Of a DNA stretch of 9,208 nucleotides, positions 1 to 6,017 are shown in pieces. A program made the position numbers and the translations under genes. Below the pieces are notes generated by a model that worked only from the letters and a program-made list of their open reading frames with translations, made no database searches and was not told where the DNA came from. This DNA comes from Chloroflexota bacterium (GTDB lineage Bacteria > Chloroflexota > Dehalococcoidia > SAR202 > UBA11138), in contig JADFQF010000033.1 of the NCBI GenBank assembly GCA_022561955.1, positions 1-9,208 of the forward strand, read 5' to 3'. Within the stretch, counting starts at the first letter, position 1. Each line of letters starts with the position of its first letter.

Positions 1-888
1 GACTTTTTCGCCTTCGTCCTGCAAGAGCGAGAAGTCCACATGGGCCGTGATGTCCTGCCCTCCGATGCGCTGGTACGGACTCGCTCCGTCCATATGGCGG
101 TAATAGGTCTGCAAGGTCCCTCTCGATCTGCTCGGGGCGTAAAGGTCTTCGGCGAGATGGCCGTAGTCGATGGTCAGGATGAATCCCCTTTTCAGGGACG
201 CCGACAACGACGCCATCCAGGGCCCGATCTCCAGATTGACCTCCCCTCGAAATCCATCGGCCGGCCTTATTCCCAGTGATGCGAGCCTTTCCTCGATCAT
301 GGGAGTGGAGGGCTCGCCAAGCTCCTCGACGTAATCGCCCTTGGTGTTTCGAGACACGTATATCTCCAGGACCCTGTCTCCTTGGACCTGGAAACGGTGT
401 ACGGGAAAGGCATCGGGTAGCTCGTTGGAGAATATGCAGCCCGTCGCGCCCCTGATGGGCAGTGCGTCTGTCGAGACATGGTGCAAGCCCTCGCCGGAAT
501 CGTAGGTTGCCTTGCCACTGACGTCATAGCGCTCCAGGGCGACATATTCCAGCGCCTCGCAGAACCTCGGGCCCAGCTCTTTGGCGAAGCCGACCGCGTC
601 CTGCGCCAACACTCCCCGGCCGGAACCCAGCTCTATCGCCCAGAAAGGCGAGGGCTCTCTCAGGACCTTCCACATGCGAAACAGAGCGATCGCCATGGAT
701 GCGCCGAAGGCGGGGTGGACCAGCGGGCTCGTGTAATAATCGCCCTCCGCGCCGAATGCGGAGGCGCTGGTGTAGTAGCCGCCGGTGGGATGGTAAAGGG
801 CTATGCGCATGAACTCGGCAAAGGTAATTCTGCCGCTTTCCGCAACGCGTCGCCGAATCTCCGATTCCGGGCTACCGTCCATATGCAT
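1..888 (-). CDS. MidA/NDUFAF7-family SAM-dependent methyltransferase (partial, C-terminus off the left edge)
   Basis: I translated this frame by hand; it stays open to base 1, giving 296 residues of a family usually about 350-400 long. Numbered from the ATG at 882, the family landmarks appear in order: FAEFMRIALYHPTGGYYT (21-38), GDYYTSP (47-53), the SAM-binding glycine loop ELGSGRGVL (84-92), the NELPDAFPVHRFQ segment (153-165), the IDYGH strand (238-242), and RGTLQTYYRH (254-263) leading into DITAHVDFSLL (277-287). These match COG1565/DUF185. The mitochondrial member NDUFAF7 dimethylates an arginine of the complex I subunit NDUFS2; the bacterial substrate is not known to me. An in-frame TAA lies two codons before the ATG at 888, so the start is 888 or 882. 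Neither has a clear Shine-Dalgarno sequence, and a terminator-like hairpin ends only 16 nt upstream. It lies in the same direction as citrate synthase and near the ATP synthase genes, which fits a role in respiration. Family assignment is firm; function is inferred. Confidence 0.9.
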   Translation of the reverse strand, partial: MHMDGSPESEIRRRVAESGRITFAEFMRIALYHPTGGYYTSASAFGAEGDYYTSPLVHPAFGASMAIALFRMWKVLREPSPFWAIELGSGRGVLAQDAVGFAKELGPRFCEALEYVALERYDVSGKATYDSGEGLHHVSTDALPIRGATGCIFSNELPDAFPVHRFQVQGDRVLEIYVSRNTKGDYVEELGEPSTPMIEERLASLGIRPADGFRGEVNLEIGPWMASLSASLKRGFILTIDYGHLAEDLYAPSRSRGTLQTYYRHMDGASPYQRIGGQDITAHVDFSLLQDEGEKV

Positions 889-896
889 GCATTAGC

Positions 897-930
897 CGAA
901 AGAAAAAGGGTACCCGGAAGGATACCCTTT
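897..930 (-). terminator. Terminator-like hairpin between the small zinc-site gene and the methyltransferase gene
   Basis: On the minus strand an 8-bp stem, AAAGGGTA (930-923) with TACCCTTT (912-905), plus two further GC pairs across one mismatch, closes on a TTCC tetraloop. It is followed by a T-rich run, TTTTTCTTTC (about 907-898). It begins about 24 nt after the stop of the small upstream gene. This geometry suits an intrinsic terminator of the citrate synthase transcript. Because it ends just before the next start codon, it could instead control expression of that gene. Confidence 0.65.
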
Positions 931-953
931 AACGTTGCGTTCGCCTGGTGGGA

Positions 954-1208
954 CTAGCCGTTCTGCTTCTGTTCACTGTTGGCGTTGGCGGCATTGGCCT
1001 TGGCCTGTCGCGCCCTCTTGCTCTGCGGGCTCTCCCTGTCCCAACCTGATCCCTGGATCGAGTTCTTGAACTCGGAGCTCTCCCCACATACCTTGCAGGT
1101 GCCAATGCTCACCGGGCCGTTGGGGCTGTCGATCATCCAATGGTGCACACAATCCGAAACTGATTCTTCTTGCTCCTCTTGAGTCAATGCGCCATCTTTT
1201 TGAGTCAA
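954..1208 (-). CDS. Small protein with a Cys-His / CxxC zinc-site motif, function unknown
   Basis: An 84-residue hypothetical protein. Its core reads DCVHHW near residues 19-24, then SPNGPVSIGTCKVCG near 29-43, then FKNS. One Cys-x-His(His) pair and one Cys-x-x-Cys pair about 18 residues apart look like a compact zinc-binding site. The N-terminus is acidic (EEQEES) and the C-terminus is a low-complexity basic, Ala/Asn/Gln-rich tail. I have the impression that similar CxHHW...GxCKxCG proteins are common in Chloroflexota, but I cannot name a family. The start is uncertain: the best codon is TTG at 1208, with AAGGAC about 7 nt upstream. The frame is open a little further to 1241 but offers no ATG, GTG or TTG there. 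It begins 41 nt after the citrate synthase stop, so the two are probably co-transcribed. A stem-loop with a T-run follows the stop. Confidence 0.7.
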   Translation of the reverse strand: MTQKDGALTQEEQEESVSDCVHHWMIDSPNGPVSIGTCKVCGESSEFKNSIQGSGWDRESPQSKRARQAKANAANANSEQKQNG

Positions 1209-1220
1209 AGCACCGTCCTT
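1179..1220 (-). repeat. Two tandem 21-bp units encoding KDGALTQ
   Basis: In the reading frame of the small zinc-site protein, bases 1220-1200 and 1199-1179 each encode Lys-Asp-Gly-Ala-Leu-Thr-Gln. The two units differ at four bases (AAG/AAA, GAC/GAT, GGT/GGC, GCT/GCA), and all four changes are third-position and synonymous. The first unit lies partly upstream of the TTG chosen as start, so this bears on where translation really begins. Confidence 0.85.
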
Positions 1221-1249
1221 TTCGATTGAGAATAACCGGATTTAGCGTA

Positions 1250-2386
1250 TTATCGTTGCTCTATCGGTATATATTCTACGTCCATGGGACCCACGTATTG
1301 CAGTCTTGGGCGCAAAAGTATGTTGTTTTTGAACTGCTCCATTACCTGCACCGTCCAGCCCGGTATCCGGCCCATGGCGAAAATGGATATGAAGAGATCG
1401 TCAGGGATATCGAGCAGGTAGTAGATAGCGCCGGAGAAGAAGTCGACATTCTGGCAGATGCCCCGCCGTGAATAAGGCTCCATCGCCTTGGTGACGGACT
1501 CCAGGATCGAGAACCACTTGGGCTGTCCCTTGCGCTCGCCAAGCTCCTTGGCATCGTCCTTCAGGTGAATTGAGCGCGGGTCGACGGCCCGGTAGACTCT
1601 GTGACCAAAGCCCATTACCCTGCCGCCGCCACTGAGCAGGTCCTTGACGTACTGCTCCGCCCTATCCTCCTCGCCGATATCCAGGGCCATCTTCATGACC
1701 TCTTCAGCGGCGCCGCCGTGGGACGGCCCCTTGAGTACGGCAACGCCCGTGGTAACCGCGCAATGTAGGTCCGCCTGAGTGGACGCCGCCACCCTGGCGC
1801 CGAACGATGACGCGTTGATGCCGTGCTCCGCGTGCAGGATGAAGTCCTTGTCTATCAGTCTTGCGTCCTCGGGCAAAGGCTTCTCGCCAAAGAGCATATA
1901 TAGGAAGTTGGCCGCGTGGCTCAACGAATTGTCGGGGGCTATGGGGTCCTTGCCTTCGCGGATGCGGGCGTGCGTCGCGACGATAGTGGGAGCCTGCGCC
2001 GTAAGCTTGACGCCCTTCCGAAGCGTGGCTTCCTGGGAGTTGTCGTTGACCTCCGGCTCGAACGTTGCCAGTACGGAGACGGCGGTCCTTAGCACGTCCA
2101 TCGGGTGGGCGGTCTTGGTCAGCTCTATGACCTGGAGGACCTCTTCGGGGAGGTTTCTGTTGGCCTTGAGCTCCTCTTCGAATTCGTCCAACTCTGCCTG
2201 CGTGGGCAGCTTATCGTACATTAGAAGGTAGATGGTCTCTTCAAACGTGGACTTCTCGGAGAGGTCGTCAATGTTGTAGCCACGATAGAGGAGCTTGCCG
2301 ATCTTACCGTCGATGAAGCTGGATGTCGTCCGATCTATATAGACATCTCGAAGGCCCCTTCTTAGCTCGACCTTCTCTTCAGTCAT
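1250..2386 (-). CDS. gltA: Citrate synthase (citrate/methylcitrate synthase family)
   Basis: Condenses acetyl-CoA with oxaloacetate to citrate at the entry of the TCA cycle, in the cytoplasm. The 378 residues match the short Gram-positive/archaeal type of the family. Visible landmarks are the N-terminal YRGYNIDDL (34-42), LHAEHGINAS (184-193), GPSHGGAAE with the first catalytic His at 223, GFGHRVYR with the second at His262, and NVDFFSG with the catalytic Asp at 315. The C-terminal GRIPGW (339-344) is followed by TVQVMEQ, where many homologues have TAHxxEQ. The ATG at 2386 is chosen because GGTGGAGGA sits 7 nt upstream; a GTG at 2401 lies inside that ribosome-binding site. The gene is divergent from rex and followed closely by the small zinc-site gene. 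A 2-methylcitrate synthase role cannot be excluded from sequence alone, nor can I tell a re-named citZ from gltA. Confidence 0.95.
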   Translation of the reverse strand: MTEEKVELRRGLRDVYIDRTTSSFIDGKIGKLLYRGYNIDDLSEKSTFEETIYLLMYDKLPTQAELDEFEEELKANRNLPEEVLQVIELTKTAHPMDVLRTAVSVLATFEPEVNDNSQEATLRKGVKLTAQAPTIVATHARIREGKDPIAPDNSLSHAANFLYMLFGEKPLPEDARLIDKDFILHAEHGINASSFGARVAASTQADLHCAVTTGVAVLKGPSHGGAAEEVMKMALDIGEEDRAEQYVKDLLSGGGRVMGFGHRVYRAVDPRSIHLKDDAKELGERKGQPKWFSILESVTKAMEPYSRRGICQNVDFFSGAIYYLLDIPDDLFISIFAMGRIPGWTVQVMEQFKNNILLRPRLQYVGPMDVEYIPIEQR

Positions 2387-2397
2387 AAATAAATCCT
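2387..2397 (-). promoter_or_regulatory. Ribosome-binding site fixing the citrate synthase start
   Basis: On the minus strand TGGAGGA is followed by TTTATTT and then the ATG at 2386. This is a strong Shine-Dalgarno sequence at normal spacing. It rules out the in-frame GTG at 2401, which would be part of the same site. Confidence 0.85.
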
Positions 2398-2478
2398 CCA
2401 CCGTTCAGGTAAGGTTATAGTCATTCGACGCAACCGCCTAACTTTCGTTGTATGCGTCACAAAAGCGGCTCAAGTATC

Positions 2479-2494
2479 AGCGGGAACACCCGCT
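2479..2494 (-). other. Hairpin in the citrate synthase leader
   Basis: AGCGGG (2479-2484) and CCCGCT (2489-2494) form a perfect 6-bp stem with a 4-nt loop, about 15 nt after the inferred transcription start. A competing pairing exists on the minus strand between AAGCGG (2495-2490) and CCGCTT (about 2468-2463). The two folds cannot form together. No ligand-binding aptamer is recognisable. Confidence 0.45.
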
Positions 2495-2514
2495 TCCACG
2501 TCATGGACAAGCCA

Positions 2515-2544
2515 ATTTTATCACTCACCCGGTTTGCGTGTCAA
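2515..2544 (-). promoter_or_regulatory. Sigma-70-type promoter for citrate synthase
   Basis: On the minus strand a perfect -35 box TTGACA (2544-2539) is separated by 18 nt from a -10 box TAAAAT (2520-2515). Transcription would start near 2508, leaving a leader of about 120 nt before the ATG at 2386. The match is close enough to be convincing by eye, though not tested. Confidence 0.75.
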
Positions 2545-2680
2545 GAATGCTCTCGCTGCGGGCATTGAGCGTTTACCAGTCAAAGCCCACGTTCCTGGTC
2601 ATCACCCGCAAATATTAGAGCAACTGTTCGAGTAGTGTATCACAGATGATATCGACTGCCCGCCAAACGCCGTTTTAACG

Positions 2681-2698
2681 TTGTTATATTATTCACAA
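2681..2698 (+). promoter_or_regulatory. Rex operator upstream of rex
   Basis: The 18-mer TTGTTATATTATTCACAA fits the Rex operator layout TTGTGA-N6-TCACAA. The right half is perfect and the left half has one mismatch (TTGTTA, itself the form seen in clostridial Rex sites). It ends four bases before the -35 box of the rex promoter, so Rex bound here could hinder RNA polymerase. Autoregulation by NADH/NAD+ ratio is the natural reading. Confidence 0.8.
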
Positions 2699-2702
2699 GT
2701 AA

Positions 2703-2731
2703 TTGACGGCGCCGTAGGGCTCTCGTAGAAT
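2703..2731 (+). promoter_or_regulatory. Sigma-70-type promoter for rex
   Basis: TTGACG (2703-2708), a 17-nt spacer, then TAGAAT (2726-2731). Both boxes are one mismatch from consensus at ideal spacing. Transcription would begin near 2738, about 100 nt before the start codon. Confidence 0.75.
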
Positions 2732-2774
2732 AGCGGTAGTACGGTTCATGTCAAAGTAAGAGAATTTTGGTCTA

Positions 2775-2816
2775 GTTGGCGTGGCGGCTTCCGCCCATCC
2801 TTTTGCCGCAGCCAAC
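2775..2816 (+). other. Hairpin in the rex leader RNA
   Basis: GTTGGC (2775-2780) pairs with GCCAAC (2811-2816), and GCGGC (2784-2788) with GCCGC (2805-2809), giving an 11-bp stem with a small asymmetric bulge and a 16-nt loop. An alternative inner stem is GGCGG (2783-2787) with CCGCC (2791-2795). It ends about 10 nt before the rex ribosome-binding site, so it could affect translation or mRNA stability. Confidence 0.5.
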
Positions 2817-2836
2817 GAGGTTAATTGAGGGGGTCA

Positions 2837-3466
2837 ATGGACTCTATCGACGTCCCTGAAGTAGTTGTGCTCAGGTTGCCTCTTTACGTGAGGGCCCTGA
2901 CGCAGCTTCTCGATGAAGGGACGGAGGTCGTCAGCTCCCAGCAGCTAGGCGGGCGTTTGCAGATGACGCCGGCCCAGATCAGAAAAGACCTGAGCTACTT
3001 TGGACGCTTCGGCAAGCAGGGCCGAGGCTATAACGTCACCTTCTTGCTGCGTGAGCTCAGAGACATCCTCGGTCTCAACGGCGAATGGAATGCCTGCCTC
3101 GTCGGTGTGGGCCGGCTGGGTCGCGCGATAATCAACTATCCGGGATTTGCCCCTGAAGGCTTCAACATAGTTGCCATCTTCGACGGTGACGATTCGCGAA
3201 TCGGAACCATGGTGGCCGGCCTGGCCGTACAGCCGATGGGCGAGCTGGAGGAGACGGTCCGGGCAAACAAGATCTCTATCGGAATTGTGGCCGTCCCCGC
3301 GAACCAGGCCCAAGAGGTGATCGACCTCCTCGTAAAGAACAAAGTCCGCGGGATACTCAACTACGCTCCCTTTGCTCCGCAGGTGCCTCTGAACATCGTC
3401 ATGAGGAATATCGACCCGGTGATGTCCCTGCAGTCGATGACCTTTTACCTCCGGGACAACGGATAG
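2837..3466 (+). CDS. rex: Redox-sensing transcriptional repressor Rex
   Basis: Rex senses the NADH/NAD+ ratio and represses respiratory and fermentative genes when NADH is low, dissociating from DNA when NADH binds. The 209 residues are normal for the family. The N-terminal winged-helix domain spans about 8-75, with RLPLYVRAL (13-21), QIRKDLSYFGRFG (48-59) and QGRGYNV (61-67). The Rossmann fold follows, with the GVGRLG loop at 90-95 for NAD(H). Then come IVAIFD (111-116), VAVPANQAQEVID (151-163), GILNYAPFAP (172-181) and a C-terminal domain-swap helix. Arg13, Tyr101 and Asp193 look equivalent to the Arg/Tyr/Asp contacts described for Thermus Rex (inference). ATG 2837 is preferred because GAGGGGG precedes it; a TTG at 2825 would lie upstream of that site. 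A Rex-type operator and promoter precede the gene. Likely targets are rex itself and other energy genes, most of which are outside the window. Confidence 0.96.
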   Translation: MDSIDVPEVVVLRLPLYVRALTQLLDEGTEVVSSQQLGGRLQMTPAQIRKDLSYFGRFGKQGRGYNVTFLLRELRDILGLNGEWNACLVGVGRLGRAIINYPGFAPEGFNIVAIFDGDDSRIGTMVAGLAVQPMGELEETVRANKISIGIVAVPANQAQEVIDLLVKNKVRGILNYAPFAPQVPLNIVMRNIDPVMSLQSMTFYLRDNG

Positions 3467-3469
3467 CCG

Positions 3470-3502
3470 AAAAAACCGGACCATTTTTCATGTCCGGCCT
3501 TT
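3470..3502. terminator. Terminator hairpin beyond rex (copy A of the duplicated element)
   Basis: CCGGAC (3476-3481) pairs with GTCCGG (3492-3497) around a 10-nt loop. Read on the minus strand it is followed by six T's (3475-3470), a classical intrinsic terminator facing rex. Read on the plus strand, as the end of the rex transcript, only TTT (3500-3502) follows, so it is a weaker terminator there. It begins 4 nt after the rex stop. Confidence 0.6.
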
Positions 3503-3540
3503 GTACTCGATCGTCCCGAATACAATTTGCGCTTGACCCG
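3476..3540 (+). repeat. Direct repeat copy A (partner at 3953-4018)
   Basis: The segment is identical to copy B for its first 31 bases (the hairpin and CTTTGTAC). It then differs at about five of the next 32, both copies ending near CTTGACC. The copies have the same orientation and are separated by about 410 bp. This is too long for a target-site duplication, so it is more likely a duplicated or dispersed terminator-bearing repeat. Confidence 0.85.
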
Positions 3541-3580
3541 GGCTCCGCGGCAACGGGGAATGGCCCTGCAGGCTCTCCGA

Positions 3581-3881
3581 CTCACCCTCACCTCTGTTCT
3601 CTCCCATCAAAGGGAGAGGAGGAAATGTCCCTTCTCCCTTGATGGGGAATGCCGGAATGTCCGACTCCTTGGTCTGCATATCTTCCGCCTGAGACGCTGC
3701 CAATGGCGGACACTCCGCAATCGCCGCATCTCTCTCCCCCCGCGCGCGGCGGAGAGCTAGATAAGGTGAAGCGCCGGCGTCGTTCACGCCGATTACCCCC
3801 TCTTCCGCCTGAGGCGGACCCCTTCACAAGGGGGAGACTTTACCTCCTCTCCCTTAGGGAGAGGACCGAGGTGAGGGTGAG
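3581..3881. mobile_element. MITE-like non-coding element with long terminal inverted repeats
   Basis: The ends are inverted copies. The left end (3581-3605) starts CTCACCCTCACCTCTGTT; the reverse complement of the right end (3857-3881) starts CTCACCCTCACCTCGGTC. Similarity continues to about 43 bp, through CTCTCCC...GGGAGAG hairpins at each end (3599-3618 and 3847-3863). Inside are further stem-loops, including CCCATCAAAGGGAGA (3603-3617) against TCTCCCTTGATGGG (3633-3646), a CCGCGCGCGG palindrome and CCGCCTGAGGCGG. I see no transposase and no convincing protein frame. No clear target-site duplication is visible, so it may be a dispersed intergenic repeat rather than a recently mobile MITE. 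Confidence 0.55.
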
Positions 3882-3898
3882 GCGCCGGTGTTTACGAG

Positions 3899-3921
3899 CC
3901 CTTCCTCAGCCTGTCGAAGGG
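3899..3921. repeat. CCTTCGACAGGCT-type dispersed repeat
   Basis: On the minus strand this reads CCCTTCGACAGGCTGAGG followed by AAGGG. The phrase CCTTCGACAGGCTCAGG recurs between genes in many unrelated bacteria. CCCTTC and GAAGGG at its ends form a small stem. It lies between the MITE-like element and copy B of the direct repeat. Confidence 0.5.
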
Positions 3922-3942
3922 ATGAGGGTCATTCGAGTTGGC

Positions 3943-3975
3943 AAAAGAAAAGCCGGACCATTTTTCATGTCCGGC
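3943..3975 (-). terminator. Intrinsic terminator of the atp operon
   Basis: On the minus strand GCCGGAC (3975-3969) and GTCCGGC (3958-3952) form a perfect 7-bp stem around a 10-nt A-rich loop, followed by TTTTCTTTT (3951-3943). It lies about 90 nt downstream of the atpC stop and is well formed for ending the atp transcript. The same hairpin recurs at 3476-3497. Confidence 0.8.
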
Positions 3976-4018
3976 CTTTGTACGTGATCATCCCGAAAAC
4001 AATTTGCCCTTGACCCCG
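3953..4018 (+). repeat. Direct repeat copy B (partner at 3476-3540)
   Basis: Second copy of the 66-bp repeat, in the same orientation as copy A and about 92 percent identical by eye. It contains the atp terminator hairpin. The remaining intergenic stretch to the atpC stop (4019-4061) shows nothing recognisable. Confidence 0.85.
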
Positions 4019-4061
4019 GGCCGCACAACTATGCTCAGCCATTCATACCATGTCACATCGT

Positions 4062-4502
4062 CTATGGCCGCGGTTGACTCATGGAGCCTTCCCGCCTTCT
4101 CCTTCTTCTTACCGCCACACCCAGGCGCGCCCGCGACCGCCTCATGGACGCCAGTGCCTGCTCCATGTTCATGTCGTCGGGCCGTGCAGCGATCCTCTCC
4201 TCGGCCTTGCGCAGCGCCTCTTCCGCCCGCTGCTCGTCGATCTCTTCCGCGTGTTCCGCCGTGTCGGCCAGGATCGTCACCTTGTTGGCCATGACCTCGA
4301 GGAACCCGCCGCTAACGGCTATGAACGATTCTTCATTGTCCCTGACGACGCGAATCTCGCCGGGCCGCAGGCCCGTGAGCAGTGGCGCGTGGCTTGGCAG
4401 AATGGCCAGCTCGCCGTCCTCGCCAGGCGCCACGAGTATATCGACCTCTTCAGAGTAGATGAGGCGCTCTGCGGTGACTATTTCGAGTCGCATCGGTGCC
4501 AT
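4062..4502 (-). CDS. atpC: F1Fo ATP synthase epsilon subunit
   Basis: Central-stalk subunit that with gamma couples rotation to catalysis and inhibits ATP hydrolysis through its mobile C-terminal helices. The 146 residues show the beta-sandwich domain, MRLEIVTAERLIYSEEVD (4-21), GELAILPSHAPLLTGLRPG (30-48) and FIAVSGGFLEV (60-70), then two helices from about 86. IDEQRA (88-93) fits the (I/L)DxxRA ATP-binding motif described for Bacillus PS3 epsilon, at nearly the same residue numbers. The C-terminus ends in a basic tail with six consecutive arginines (132-137) and extends somewhat past usual lengths. The ATG at 4502 is chosen because GGAG lies 8 nt upstream; a TTG at 4508 is too close to it and an ATG at 4493 is also possible. 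It is the last gene of the operon, 31 nt after atpD. Confidence 0.95.
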   Translation of the reverse strand: MAPMRLEIVTAERLIYSEEVDILVAPGEDGELAILPSHAPLLTGLRPGEIRVVRDNEESFIAVSGGFLEVMANKVTILADTAEHAEEIDEQRAEEALRKAEERIAARPDDMNMEQALASMRRSRARLGVAVRRRRRREGSMSQPRP

Positions 4503-4533
4503 AGACAATACTCCGGTCTCTTTAGACCTGGTT

Positions 4534-5975
<1,442 letters not shown>

Positions 5976-5986
5976 AAGCATCCCGT

Positions 5987-6006
5987 CGCGGCATTCACGT
6001 GCCGCG
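5987..6006 (-). other. Intercistronic hairpin 1 between atpG and atpD
   Basis: CGCGGCA (5987-5993) and TGCCGCG (6000-6006) form a perfect 7-bp GC-rich stem around a 6-nt loop, 11 nt after the atpG stop. No T-run follows. It could stabilise upstream mRNA or mark a processing point ahead of the highly needed beta subunit. Confidence 0.6.
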
Positions 6007-6017
6007 TAAGCTGTTGG

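Noticed and set aside
478..957. 159-codon open frame on the plus strand
   Set aside because: It is antisense to the MidA-family gene, crosses the terminator hairpin, and its translation has no recognisable motif.
1779..2231. 150-codon open frame on the plus strand
   Set aside because: Entirely antisense to citrate synthase, whose frame is full of family motifs; the peptide is Ser/Ala-rich noise.
2445..2462. Second Rex-like site in the citrate synthase leader
   Set aside because: The right half TCACAA is perfect but the left half at correct spacing matches only three of six bases; the better TTGT is three bases out of register.
2945..3484. 179-codon open frame on the minus strand
   Set aside because: Antisense to rex, and without motifs; it arises from GC-rich codon structure.
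3599..3863. Possible CRISPR array because of repeated CTCTCCC/GGGAGAG units
   Set aside because: Units are inverted, not regularly spaced direct repeats, and no cas gene is present.
3488..3987. Several overlapping open frames between rex and atpC
   Set aside because: Their codons run through inverted and direct repeats and give Arg/Pro/Ser-rich low-complexity peptides; no ribosome-binding site or family match.
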